A stretch of 34,403 bases of DNA from Cyanocohniella sp. LLY (GCA_022241785.1 JAKOMP010000003.1:110521-144923); one strand, 5' to 3'; positions 1 to 8,742 are shown, numbered from the stretch's first letter. The notes: generated by a model from the sequence alone, not told the origin. Numbers and translations are program-made.

Positions 1-279
1 GCGGACGCAGCACTCCAGCATTTCTAATACTTGTAGGGTGGAGCGTGCCATCCGACTCACTTCTGAAAAAATGACTACATCGGATTCAAGGGCAGTTTGA
101 TTCAGTAGTTGTCCTATACCTCGCTCTACCCATTTCTCCCGTCCAGAAATTGTGTCTTCTACAAACTGGATGGGACTTAAAGCGTGGATGTTGGCATATT
201 CTAAAATGCCATGTCGTTGGTTGTGTACGTCTTGTTTGTCGCTGGAGACCCTCAGATAAGCATAAATAACCATAGCCAT
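1..279 (-). CDS. Serine recombinase (resolvase/invertase family), N-terminal part, cut by window edge
   Basis: The reverse strand is open from an ATG at 279 to position 1 (93 codons), so the C-terminal part lies outside the window. It opens MAMVIYAYLRVSSDKQDVHN, the N-terminal strand of the resolvase/invertase catalytic domain, with the candidate nucleophile Ser in YLRVSSDKQD. Later it shows SGREKWVERG and SEVSRMARSTLQVLEML, which match the conserved arginine-containing helix (SR.aRs) of the family. An ATG two codons downstream (273) could also be the start; neither has a clear ribosome binding site. The enzyme class cuts and rejoins DNA through a phosphoserine link. The dyad at 331-387 lies in its promoter region. 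Family assignment is confident; whether it is an invertase, resolvase or transposon recombinase cannot be told from the N-terminus. Confidence 0.88.
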   Translation of the reverse strand, partial: MAMVIYAYLRVSSDKQDVHNQRHGILEYANIHALSPIQFVEDTISGREKWVERGIGQLLNQTALESDVVIFSEVSRMARSTLQVLEMLECCVR

Positions 280-330
280 ATTGGCTGTCGGTTTAAACAG
301 CTTTATAGATTTAATCGAACGGTATTAGTT

Positions 331-387
331 CAAATTAAACCACGAAAAGCGTACATATATGTCCGACATAAAAGTTCGTTTAATTTG
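331..387. promoter_or_regulatory. Long dyad upstream of the serine recombinase
   Basis: A perfect 10-bp inverted repeat, CAAATTAAAC at 331-340 and GTTTAATTTG at 378-387, encloses a second nearly concentric palindrome, ACATATATGT at 353-362. It lies about 52 bp upstream of the recombinase start. Such symmetry suggests an operator or a recombinase binding/crossover site. The function is inferred; only the symmetry is seen. Confidence 0.45.
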
Positions 388-442
388 GACACTTTTGAGG
401 CGATGAAGCCTGTAACTCAATTAGCATAAGGGTTATGGCTTA

Positions 443-603
443 TTTGCAGTTAATGTGGTTTCATTTGCAGTTATTGTGGTTTGTTTGCAAATAATGTGGT
501 TTCATTTGCAATTATTGTGGTTTGGAGACCCCTCTTATTTGCAGTTAATGTGGTTTCAAAATTGCCTTGTTTGCAGTTTGAAACGTTTATGTTTGCAGTT
601 CGC
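443..603 (+). repeat. Seven direct repeats in helical phase (Tn7-like end or iteron array)
   Basis: TTTGCA starts at 443, 464, 484, 505, 538, 570 and 592, all in the same orientation, with spacings of 21, 20, 21, 33, 32 and 22 bp. The first five units share TTTGCA-N-(A/T)TA(A/T)TGTGG; the last two keep only TTTGCAGTT. Spacings of two or three helical turns fit sites for a protein binding one face of DNA, such as the TnsB sites of Tn7-like and CRISPR-associated transposon ends, or plasmid iterons bound by a Rep protein. A TACA at 604-607 directly abuts the last unit and could be a transposon terminus (TGTA on the other strand); a TGTA at 411 is an alternative on the left. No transposase or Rep gene lies within the window. 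Confidence 0.6.
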
Positions 604-608
604 TACAA

Positions 609-776
609 CTATCGGTCATATTTTCTTTGTTCTCCTTGAAAATCTAGCTTTGCAGCTTCAATAGCCTCAACTTGTGTTGAACCATAACCAACACCAAGGA
701 GATTAGCTGTTTTATATTTACCACTAACTTCTGCCTTCCAACTATCTCTTGCCAGTTCTTTAGTTTTGATTTCCAT
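609..776 (-). CDS. Hypothetical small protein (55 aa)
   Basis: A reverse-strand ORF of 55 codons starts at ATG 774-776 and stops at 609-611. The sequence begins MEIKTKELARDSWKAEV and contains KTANLLGVGYGSTQVEAIEAAKLDF, which has the balanced composition of a real small soluble protein with a strand-rich start and a helical end. I do not recognise the family. Its stop codon lies 2 bp outside the TACA that may be the terminus of the repeat array at 443-603, so an insertion may have landed at its 3' end. The ribosome binding site is weak. It may also be a fragment of a longer gene. Confidence 0.45.
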   Translation of the reverse strand: MEIKTKELARDSWKAEVSGKYKTANLLGVGYGSTQVEAIEAAKLDFQGEQRKYDR

Positions 777-1135
777 TACTTTAATTTCTCATGCTGTTTT
801 TTATTCAACAGATATAAATACTGTTACAACTGTTGAACCATTTTATTTTTCCCTCATTTTATTCTTTTCTAACTGGATCTTAGTCAGAGTAAACGCATCT
901 GATTTATCTATCGTATTTATAGAATGCTTACTAGGCAAAAATTTTAAGTATTGTTTAGTTTTGTGACAAAAATTTTGAAATCCTACGGGCAGTCTCCTTT
1001 ATCCCATAGCACTCGTGAGAGGACAGAGTGATTTGTCAAAGCCTGGCATGAAAAGCGGCTGAAATGAACCTGTTTTTGAGGTTTGTCAAAATGCTCCCCA
1101 GGAAGCTTGCTCTGTAAGAGTTTCAGTACCGAGCA
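777..1135. other. Intergenic region without a recognised gene
   Basis: AT-rich to about 975, then a more balanced stretch with two copies of TTTGTCAAA (about 1034 and 1083). I see no plausible coding region on either strand. The stretch next to the orphan CRISPR-like repeat may be decayed array or structured-RNA sequence, but no second repeat copy could be found. Confidence 0.4.
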
Positions 1136-1172
1136 GTTTCCATTGACTATTACCCCGCAAGGGGACTGAAAA
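1136..1172 (+). repeat. Orphan CRISPR-like repeat
   Basis: One 37-nt unit begins GTTTCCATTGAC, has the short hairpin CCCCGCAAGGGG at its centre and ends ACTGAAAA. The GTTTC start, near-GAAAC end, length of 37 and CCCCGCAAGGGG stem are typical of cyanobacterial CRISPR direct repeats. There is only one copy, with no spacers and no cas genes nearby, so it is at most a relic. It sits 13 bp past the stop codon of the 1790-residue helicase gene, so the hairpin might instead serve as a transcription end signal. Confidence 0.35.
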
Positions 1173-1184
1173 ATTTTTGATGAG

Positions 1185-4100
1185 TTATAAACTTTTTAGA
1201 AAAACCAGTTGAGTTCGCCAATCCTCATCATGGCGTAACACTATAACACTGTAACCAGTCTCATACCTCAAATTATCCCGTTCAATCTGGTCTTGCCTGC
1301 GCTTATCAGGACTATCATGAACTGAACCATCACAAAAAATAGCGATGGCTACGCCGCTGTGCGAAGCGCAGAACGCCTTTTCTTTATAGATAAAATCTGG
1401 TTTACAGTTAGCCTCTGGAATTAGTTCCTGTGCAGCATCCGGTAGTTTATAACCTCGCTGATAAATCTCTTGCAAAACCACACGCTCAAAATCAGAGTTA
1501 GGATCTGTTTGCTCCAGCAATTTTTGATATTGCTCATCACGGGAAAGACCTTGAACTTGGGTAATAACACTACTTTCAAGGAGTATATCAAGCCAAGGTT
1601 TAATCAAGTGACGGTTAATCAGCGCATGGTCAAATTGATTGCGGTAAGAAAGCAAACATTCATAACAAGCTTGGATACAACTGTCTTTCGGCTCCTTGAA
1701 ATGGCAGATATCTAAAGCCGCATCAGCGATTTTTCTAAATGCTTCTGGTTTTTCTAATAACTGAGATAATACACCTGCACCACCTTCAGCAGCTTCCCAA
1801 AACAGTAAATACTTACCTTCACCTAAACGTTCGGAGTCAAGTTCATCAGCTTCTAGTTTGTAGACAGCTTGAATCGCTGTTTCTAGAACATATTGCAAAG
1901 TAGTGATAAAAGCTTCTCTGCCCTCAGCCGGAACATCCAATGGCTCAACAACCAGGATATTGCAAGTATCATCAACCATTAAGTTGACTTCAGTATGTAG
2001 AGTATCAGGTGTTTGGTCAGTCTGTGGGTTTTTATAATCACCCCACACCCCCGTTGCTGGATTAAGTTTAAATCCTCGCTCTTCTCTATTTTTCTTCAGT
2101 CCGCGATTGATGCGCCAGATAGTAGCTGTAGCTCCATAGGTTAATTTGAACAGTGGCGTACCGTCAGCTGCTTGAACAATGGCTGATTCTCGTTTTTGAC
2201 TGGCATAACGGAAGTGAGTAGTAATGTTGTAACCATACTTGAGCCGTTCTTCCTCATCACAGGTGATCCGTTCCCGACGACGAGCGATCGCAGTATCCAT
2301 TGGTAGTACACGAGTCAGTTTAGCTATATTGCCATGAACATCAGGTTTGATTTCGGCACCACAGTTTTCGCAAGTATCACGAAAATCGCCGTCGTGGTAG
2401 TAGCCACAATTAGCGCAGACACTCACTCGCTTATACTCGCCTTCAATGCCACCGAGAGGAACTTTAGTTTTGGCTACCATGAATTTGCTACCTTCATAGT
2501 AAAGGATATTGCTAGGAGCAAATTCGCGTAATGCCATAGAGCGAGGGCGGGAGATAAATTCACCACCTTCACCAGCCGGAATAAATGCCCGGACGGGTAG
2601 GCGAGGAAAGTTGAATCCTGGTAAAAATCCCTCAGCAGCAAAGTAGCGATAGGGGTAAAACTCAAATTGAGAATTACTCTTGCCTTGGGTGTGTCCTACC
2701 AGTAAGTCAATTTGTCGTTGTGCTTCTCGTGACTGTGATTCGGCATTTTTGCGTTCCTCCTGGGTGACATCACCTCTAGCAGAACGGTCGATAGTGAAAC
2801 GGGCAGTTTCTAATTGTTTGAATGATTCAGTGTACAACTCTCGCCAACGCTTACAGGCTCGGTCAAAAGCATTCAGAGCATTTTCGATAGTGACCTGTAA
2901 CCAATTAACAGAATACCAAGAAGCTTTTTGTAGGTCGTCTTGACAGAAAATATCTGAAAAAATGGACTGACTAGCTTGCAGACATTGAGCTAATTTAGCA
3001 TGGCTAAGGGTAAGCTGCTGACGAATGCTGTCTTTAATGGGATAGCCTTCCAGTTCCAAATCCAAGATTTTATTCATGGAGTCTTCCAAGTAAACCCCAG
3101 TATGCGCCAACCAAACTGAGTAAACATGAGATTTAATTAAATCTTGGTTAGCTAGTTCCAATTTTGGTGGAGCAACTACCCCAGCAACCATTTGATTTTG
3201 GCGTTTGAAAAAGTATTGATCATGGCCGCTACCAATAGAGGCATAAGTAATTACTAATGCTTCCTGTCCACTTCTTCCCGCACGACCACTGCGTTGAGCG
3301 TAATTAGCAGGGCTGGGAGGAACGTTCCGTAGATGAACAACGCTCAGATCCGAAATATCGATCCCTAATTCCATTGTGGGAGAACAGAACAAAGCGGCTA
3401 ATTGTCCTTGGCGGAATTTATCTTCTCGTTCTTGACGGTCTTTGTTGCTGACCTGTCCCGTATGCTCCCGCCCTTCCATTGTGCGGATTTGTCGGGCGTT
3501 GTTTTGGTAAAACTCTTGGAAAAACTGATTAACGGATATACTGCCCTGGTCATTACCCTGCAAGCGCCGTGATGTTAAAGGGTCTGCGGGAATTTTTTTA
3601 AGGTTGCTTACCTTCCATAGTAATGAGTCAATGCGTAGCTGTACCTCAGATTGTTGTTGCAGTAAATAGCCAGCATCGCATAAAGCACTGATTAAAGTAG
3701 TGATTAAACTGTTGAACTCTGCATCGGTTAAAAGTTCACTGCGGAATGACCATGTTTTTGGCGAGCGCAAAAATCGTCCAATTCTACTTTTAGTGGTAAG
3801 TTTGACTTTTGCTCTCTCCGTACCGCTATTAACTGTTGCCCAGGTTGCTAGGTACAAATATTCGTTCTCATCAAAGACCCAAGGTTCTTTAATGGCTTGA
3901 ATCACCTGGCTTTTGAGTGAGTCTTTTTGGTCGGGCTGCAACAGTTTGGCATCAATAGCCAATTCTCGCCGCAGTTGGTTTAGTAATGCTTGGGTAACAA
4001 TAAAACGTTCTTGAGGGCTGGCTTGCAGTAAAACTGGGTGGCGGTGTTTTTGCCACAGTTTATGGTCAGTACAAGCTTCAAGTAATCCATCATATTCAAT

Positions 4101-6557
4101 TACCAAAAGTCCGCACTGTTCCAGGTTGGGTTGGACAATACGCCATCCCCGGCGTAAGTCTTCATAAAGTCGGTATTCAATCAGCTTACGAAAGGCTTCT
4201 TCATTGCGACGTTTACCAACACCAAATTCTGCTGGTTGTTTGGCGTAGTCATCTTGGGCAATTCCCATATACTGGACGACGACGCTTGACAATTCACTGT
4301 GGGTAAGTTGTTCTTTAGCTTGAATTGCACCTAAAAGAGCAGCCCGTAAAAAACTGGTTTGGACAAAATCATTGAAATGTCCGGCTTGTAAAGACGCATC
4401 TTGACGATTATCGGTAAAGCTGAGAATTTTGGCAGCTTTGGCTTTCTCCCCTGTAAAAACTTGCTTGAGGCGGCTGGTAGTGGAAAGACAAAGTAAAGTG
4501 GTGGCAGTACTACGTCCTTCACTGCTGAGGCGAGATAATTTAGTAAACTCGTTGCGCTTTTTATCATGGAGTACGCCGCAGTTGAGACAGGTAAGAAAAG
4601 GTTTCGGAATAAACCAACAAGTAGTACCTTGTAAGAGCGAAGATGTAACTTTACCATTGGGTAAAACTTGTAGTTTGCAAGGGATAAAGCGCGCAAAGTC
4701 TTTTTTAGCAACCCGTCCTTTCTTTTTGGTTTCACTGAACCAAGAGTCAGGAAGTCTATCTTCATCACCAGTATCCCATAGCCCAGGTTCATCAAGAGTC
4801 AGATAACCTTCTGCAATATCTGCATCGTCAGGACTGATATCCAATGCTGTGGGCAATTGGGGTAAAATAATTTGCTTCTCGGCATCGTAGCGCACTACAT
4901 AATAATCCTGTCCGCATTCCCGACAAAAGACCAGGGGATAAAGTAAGCGATCGCCTGTGGTTGTATATTGTCCTTCCAGGGTAAGATAGCGTTTGTCTCG
5001 ATTTTCGATAGTGGCGTAAACGCTTCCCCCTTGGGAAATGAACTGATGCAGACGAAATGCTAGTCCCTTGGTTTTGCTGCCCCAGAGAAACATCTGTTTT
5101 AAAACTGTTAAACAAGTTTCCTGTGGAATTTGGGTTTGTTCGGCAAGTTTAGTTGCACCTGTCTCTAAACTAATGGGTTGGCGACGGACGAGATGCCCTT
5201 CTTTTTCTTCTAAACCGAAGTTCATCTCAACCCAGTAGCTTAGGGGATGATTTTTAAATTCTGCTAGTGTTTGTTCTTCTTCGCTGGGTAAACCTGTCAA
5301 AATTGTTTGCTGAAGTTCTTCCAGAGTAGGTTCACTACGCGCAATAGAACGTTCTAGGGTTTCATCAATGACATTTTTGGGTTGGATTTCTACACCAAAT
5401 AACTTACTAGCAACGTCTGCCACTACCTGACGGCGTTGTTGACGAGAACCGACGGTTGACATAGTGGCACTTGTGCCAATGCAAAGTAATTCGTCATTAC
5501 TTTTGCTGCGTTGACGGAGTTTGCGGATTAAAATAGCAACGTCTGCACCTTGTCGCCCCCGGTAGGTATGTAATTCATCCAGCACCAGGAATTTTAAATT
5601 GGCAGACTCAACTAATTTATTTTCGTGAGTGCGTGAGAGCATTAGCTCTAGCATCACGTAATTAGTCAGCAGAATATGGGGCGGATTGTTTTGAATTTCA
5701 GTTTTTCTAGTTAAACTTTCTTGCCCAGTGTATTGTTCGACGCGAATGTGGGTGTGAGAAACTTGGCGTAAAAATTTGTCGAGTTCTTCTTTTTGCGAGT
5801 TAATTAAGGCATTCATGGGATAAACCAATATTGCCCTGACTCCTGAAATATCAGGATGACGCAGCAAATCATCAAAGATAGGCACAACGTAGGTCATGCT
5901 TTTACCAGAACCTGTGCCTGTGGTGACAACATAGGGTTCTTGACGTTGTGCGGTTTTAAATGCTTGCTTTTGGTGGTAATGAAAAATGAAGGGTGTGCCG
6001 TCTGGTTTGCAGAAGTAGTTTTCAGAGTCTGGGTGCAGGGTTTGCTGCTGTACTAACTCTTTAGCGGTTGCACCTTTTCTATAACTGGGATTGAGTTGTA
6101 CTAGGGGATCTGTCCAGAGTTGCCCCTTGTCTAATTCTGCGTCTACAAATTCTTTGACTTGGCGATCGCGGATTTTCAGGAAGCTTTCTATATAGCGGCG
6201 GTAATCGCCTATTACTTCGTTACGGAAGTTGAAAATATCAAGATTGCTGGTATTGGCTAATTCAGTATTCGTAATTGAGGATTGGGGTTGAGTTCGTCCT
6301 AGACGCTGATCGATGTAATGTGAAACTTGGTTGGCAAAGCTATCTGTAAATGTAATAGGGTCAAAAACCTCACCCAGTTGTAAAAAATCCCAATCTTCAG
6401 GAATTTTACTAAAAATTAAATCAAGTGTTTTATGCGGAACTGTTTCAACATTGCTACAGTCAACCATAGCTTTTCCTTGTCCTAAAATGTCACTAATGGT
6501 TAAAATAAAAGCTTCTGGTTGTTCTATCAGTTCTTGCAATTTTACAGGTAATTTCAT
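1185..6557 (-). CDS. DEAD/DEAH helicase with DUF1998-like module and C-terminal PD-(D/E)XK-like nuclease (DISARM/Druantia-like)
   Basis: A 1790-residue superfamily 2 helicase, last gene of the four-gene operon. Visible parts in order: Q-motif region HYHQKQAF (~194); Walker A TGTGSGKS (~213-220); DELH (~327-330); SAT in GTSATMS (~361-367); cysteine pairs CRECG (~560) and CLNCG (~655); helicase motifs V/VI in ELGIDISDL and QRSGRAGRSG (~1060-1110); a CANCG/CENCG zinc ribbon (~1400); a DUF1998-like stretch with EAAEGGAGVL and CYECLLSYRNQFDH (~1590-1660). The last ~100 residues have KPDFIY, IAIFCDGSVHD and ERDNL...GYSVIVL, resembling Vsr/DUF559-type PD-(D/E)XK nucleases. In DISARM the helicase (DrmA) and DUF1998 protein (DrmB) are separate; DruE of Druantia is a similarly long DUF1998 helicase. 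A palindromic repeat appears inserted in-frame inside the nuclease domain (1347-1377). Helicase call is sure, system assignment inferred. Confidence 0.85.
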   Translation of the reverse strand: MKLPVKLQELIEQPEAFILTISDILGQGKAMVDCSNVETVPHKTLDLIFSKIPEDWDFLQLGEVFDPITFTDSFANQVSHYIDQRLGRTQPQSSITNTELANTSNLDIFNFRNEVIGDYRRYIESFLKIRDRQVKEFVDAELDKGQLWTDPLVQLNPSYRKGATAKELVQQQTLHPDSENYFCKPDGTPFIFHYHQKQAFKTAQRQEPYVVTTGTGSGKSMTYVVPIFDDLLRHPDISGVRAILVYPMNALINSQKEELDKFLRQVSHTHIRVEQYTGQESLTRKTEIQNNPPHILLTNYVMLELMLSRTHENKLVESANLKFLVLDELHTYRGRQGADVAILIRKLRQRSKSNDELLCIGTSATMSTVGSRQQRRQVVADVASKLFGVEIQPKNVIDETLERSIARSEPTLEELQQTILTGLPSEEEQTLAEFKNHPLSYWVEMNFGLEEKEGHLVRRQPISLETGATKLAEQTQIPQETCLTVLKQMFLWGSKTKGLAFRLHQFISQGGSVYATIENRDKRYLTLEGQYTTTGDRLLYPLVFCRECGQDYYVVRYDAEKQIILPQLPTALDISPDDADIAEGYLTLDEPGLWDTGDEDRLPDSWFSETKKKGRVAKKDFARFIPCKLQVLPNGKVTSSLLQGTTCWFIPKPFLTCLNCGVLHDKKRNEFTKLSRLSSEGRSTATTLLCLSTTSRLKQVFTGEKAKAAKILSFTDNRQDASLQAGHFNDFVQTSFLRAALLGAIQAKEQLTHSELSSVVVQYMGIAQDDYAKQPAEFGVGKRRNEEAFRKLIEYRLYEDLRRGWRIVQPNLEQCGLLVIEYDGLLEACTDHKLWQKHRHPVLLQASPQERFIVTQALLNQLRRELAIDAKLLQPDQKDSLKSQVIQAIKEPWVFDENEYLYLATWATVNSGTERAKVKLTTKSRIGRFLRSPKTWSFRSELLTDAEFNSLITTLISALCDAGYLLQQQSEVQLRIDSLLWKVSNLKKIPADPLTSRRLQGNDQGSISVNQFFQEFYQNNARQIRTMEGREHTGQVSNKDRQEREDKFRQGQLAALFCSPTMELGIDISDLSVVHLRNVPPSPANYAQRSGRAGRSGQEALVITYASIGSGHDQYFFKRQNQMVAGVVAPPKLELANQDLIKSHVYSVWLAHTGVYLEDSMNKILDLELEGYPIKDSIRQQLTLSHAKLAQCLQASQSIFSDIFCQDDLQKASWYSVNWLQVTIENALNAFDRACKRWRELYTESFKQLETARFTIDRSARGDVTQEERKNAESQSREAQRQIDLLVGHTQGKSNSQFEFYPYRYFAAEGFLPGFNFPRLPVRAFIPAGEGGEFISRPRSMALREFAPSNILYYEGSKFMVAKTKVPLGGIEGEYKRVSVCANCGYYHDGDFRDTCENCGAEIKPDVHGNIAKLTRVLPMDTAIARRRERITCDEEERLKYGYNITTHFRYASQKRESAIVQAADGTPLFKLTYGATATIWRINRGLKKNREERGFKLNPATGVWGDYKNPQTDQTPDTLHTEVNLMVDDTCNILVVEPLDVPAEGREAFITTLQYVLETAIQAVYKLEADELDSERLGEGKYLLFWEAAEGGAGVLSQLLEKPEAFRKIADAALDICHFKEPKDSCIQACYECLLSYRNQFDHALINRHLIKPWLDILLESSVITQVQGLSRDEQYQKLLEQTDPNSDFERVVLQEIYQRGYKLPDAAQELIPEANCKPDFIYKEKAFCASHSGVAIAIFCDGSVHDSPDKRRQDQIERDNLRYETGYSVIVLRHDEDWRTQLVFLKSL
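1347..1377. repeat. Small palindromic repeat inserted in the helicase's nuclease domain
   Basis: The stretch starting GGCTACGCCGCTGTGCGAAG has the composition and symmetry of the small dispersed palindromes common in Nostocales and resembles the copies at 20897 and 21069. It encodes about ten residues (AFCASHSGVA) between FIYKEK and IAIFCDG of the C-terminal nuclease domain, so the reading frame is kept but a loop between two catalytic strands is lengthened. Confidence 0.5.
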
Positions 6558-6594
6558 AATGATTAATGGTGGATTTATAATTTATGTATTAAAT

Positions 6595-8691
6595 TCAAAT
6601 AGTTTCCCAATGGATCTTATTTAGAAGTTTCACAAATTCAGAAGGAGAAATAGCAGAGCCGCAGACCATTAAGGCACGCATAGAACGAGAGCAGGCGACA
6701 TAAAATAAACGTTTTTGCTCATCAATAACAATATGTGATTCATCTATAGGTATCTGAAGGTTTATATGAGGTAATTGTCCTGCTTTTAATCCAACAACCA
6801 CAACAGCAGGAAACTCTAAACCCTTAGCAGAATGTAAAGTTAAAACTTTTATATAAGGTGCTTTTAAGTCGATTTCTTTACCTGAAACAAATTTAGCTTT
6901 AAGTCCCAATTTGGTAAGCTTCTCAGCGTATAATTTTCCTGATTGATTGCTGGGACACAGTACAGCACTACCGTGGAGAGGAAAGCGGAATTTCTTTGCT
7001 GCTGTAAGGAAAAATTCTTTAATAGCTCGAATTTCTTGCTCAATATCATCCACTAGCAATAGGGATGGTAAATCTCCTTGATGCCTTGATGGTTCTTGAT
7101 ATAAGCATTCAGAATCGCCTGCTTCCGTACCTTCAAGAATATTAGTACAGGCGGTGATAATTTGCTCAGTATTACGATAATTACGTTTAAGAACAAGAGT
7201 CCTTCCAGCCACTTTTAAGTCGGAATGAATTTGTTTCCAACTGAAGCCCCGTTGATACAGTGATTGGGAAGCATCAGCTGTTAAGTAAACTCCAGAGAAG
7301 TTGGGTACTAATGCAAAGAGAAAGCGTAATGATACAGGTGATAAGTCTTGAGCTTCATCAATGATGATTGCTTGGTAGGGTTTTTGGGTAAGTTGATGAA
7401 TCTGACCTAACGCTTGTAAGCGCATTTGTTCTGTATTAATGTACCCTTTGGCTGTCATGAGCGATCGCCAAGTTTGGTAAACTGACCAAATTGCTTCTCG
7501 GATGTTGGCTTTTAAAGCTACTCCTCTACCGCGACGATCTAAACTTTGGTATTCTTCCAAGGTGGTGATGCCCCAAGCTTGAATTACGGTCTGAATTTCT
7601 TGGAGTAGATAAGAAATCCCTAAATTTTCCAAAGCTTGTCGTCGTACTCGCTGATCAAAAACGTTACTGGCAGGAATTTCTGTAGTGCTAAGGGCTGATT
7701 GTAGACACCCTAAGCACTGGTACTGTTTAGCAAATACAGGTTTTTCATGGTTTTTAATGTAGTAGTCATGAATCAAAGAATCAACTGTAGTGACTTCTAC
7801 ACCTGCGTCTTGGGGTGATTGTCCCAAAAGTTGTTCTAATAGTTGTTGAGAGTATGTCACCAGGGCGTTGGTGTAAGTTGTAAAGAGAATAGAACGGTAT
7901 CCCTGTTGTAATAACTTTTGTACGCGATAAAGGGCTAGGGTAGATTTACCAGTTCCCGGCCCGCCTTTGACGAGAATGGGGCCACTTCCACCAAAATCAC
8001 GGAGTTTTTCTTGTTCAGGGTCTAGCTTGAGAAGAAAAGCACTCAAATCACCTGTAAAGAAGCGATCCAAGTCTTCAGTTCCTTGAAGGATATATTGTGG
8101 CTGTTTCTCGATTTCTTCAATGGGACGGGGGAAGAGGTTATCAAGTATGCGGCTAATCAGTTTATCCGGAATTGGTAATTCTAAAATTGCTTCGGAATTA
8201 TTTACTTTGAGAATATCTGTCCAGTATTGTTGGGGAATTTGCCACTGTTGCAGTAATGACGCAGTGAGTTCAACTGGTAAAGCAGTGGTGATTTGACAAG
8301 ATGCAGGAGAATTTGAAGACGATGAGGTAGATACAGAGTCTTTTTCAACAACAGTCTCTTGTTCCTTATGTGGTTGGACTTGTATATCTTCTTGAGGCGG
8401 TGTTGTGGGTGTTTGAAACTGAGGAATTTCTGTTTCGTAAGTGCGTTCATCTCGTTTACGCACACTCAGAAGTTTTACCCAGCCATGACCAAAGCTGTAA
8501 AATACGCGATAGTCGCCTATGCGGATACGATAAATATTGTTTTGATAACCCTTGAGTTTTTTAGCATCTCCTTGGGCAGAAATTGGGTCTTTTTCTAAAA
8601 CTTTGACTGCTTTAGTAACTTTCTTACTAATACTTTGAGGTAAATTTAATAGTTCATTGAGAAAAGTGTCAGTAACTGATAATGTCCACAT
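6595..8691 (-). CDS. UvrD/Rep-like superfamily 1 helicase with N-terminal RelE/ParE-like domain
   Basis: 698 residues. Residues 1-86 look like a RelE/ParE-superfamily toxin fold: FLNELLNLPQSISKKVTKAV, then LKGYQNNIYRIRIGDYRVFYSF and VKLLSVRKRDERTY, the typical strand pattern and basic end of that family. A low-complexity linker (~87-135, Ser/Gln rich) follows. The helicase part has Walker A GGPGTGKS (~243-250), DEAQD (~445-449), NYRNTEQI (~504-511), TLHSAKGLEF (~618-627) and the motif VI region FYVACSRS (~663-670). An AAGGA ribosome binding site is 8 bp before the ATG. It lies 51 bp after the methyltransferase and 37 bp before the large helicase, so all are probably one transcript. UvrD-like proteins unwind DNA 3' to 5'; the toxin-like domain may be a ribosome/RNA module or a binding scaffold, which is not shown here. 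Confidence 0.88.
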   Translation of the reverse strand: MWTLSVTDTFLNELLNLPQSISKKVTKAVKVLEKDPISAQGDAKKLKGYQNNIYRIRIGDYRVFYSFGHGWVKLLSVRKRDERTYETEIPQFQTPTTPPQEDIQVQPHKEQETVVEKDSVSTSSSSNSPASCQITTALPVELTASLLQQWQIPQQYWTDILKVNNSEAILELPIPDKLISRILDNLFPRPIEEIEKQPQYILQGTEDLDRFFTGDLSAFLLKLDPEQEKLRDFGGSGPILVKGGPGTGKSTLALYRVQKLLQQGYRSILFTTYTNALVTYSQQLLEQLLGQSPQDAGVEVTTVDSLIHDYYIKNHEKPVFAKQYQCLGCLQSALSTTEIPASNVFDQRVRRQALENLGISYLLQEIQTVIQAWGITTLEEYQSLDRRGRGVALKANIREAIWSVYQTWRSLMTAKGYINTEQMRLQALGQIHQLTQKPYQAIIIDEAQDLSPVSLRFLFALVPNFSGVYLTADASQSLYQRGFSWKQIHSDLKVAGRTLVLKRNYRNTEQIITACTNILEGTEAGDSECLYQEPSRHQGDLPSLLLVDDIEQEIRAIKEFFLTAAKKFRFPLHGSAVLCPSNQSGKLYAEKLTKLGLKAKFVSGKEIDLKAPYIKVLTLHSAKGLEFPAVVVVGLKAGQLPHINLQIPIDESHIVIDEQKRLFYVACSRSMRALMVCGSAISPSEFVKLLNKIHWETI

Positions 8692-8742
8692 AGTTTTTTC
8701 CTTGATTCGTAATTTTTATTAACTATTCGTGAAAATTACGAA

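Noticed and set aside
211-664. Two short forward ORFs through the repeat array
   Set aside because: They run through the direct repeats and the antisense of the recombinase; their composition (MWFHLQLLWFG) is that of translated repeats.
1-1172. Complete type V-K CRISPR-associated transposon
   Set aside because: Only an end-like repeat array and one CRISPR-like repeat are visible; no cas12k, tnsB, tnsC, tniQ or recognisable tracrRNA.
977-1172. CRISPR array upstream of the large helicase's 3' end
   Set aside because: Only one repeat unit; no second copy at a spacer distance.
4331-5115. ORFs of 95-154 codons within the large helicase on both strands
   Set aside because: They overlap a well-conserved helicase gene in other frames and show no family pattern.
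8202-8598. Short ORFs over the start of the RelE-UvrD gene
   Set aside because: Shadows of the helicase frame; no independent signals.
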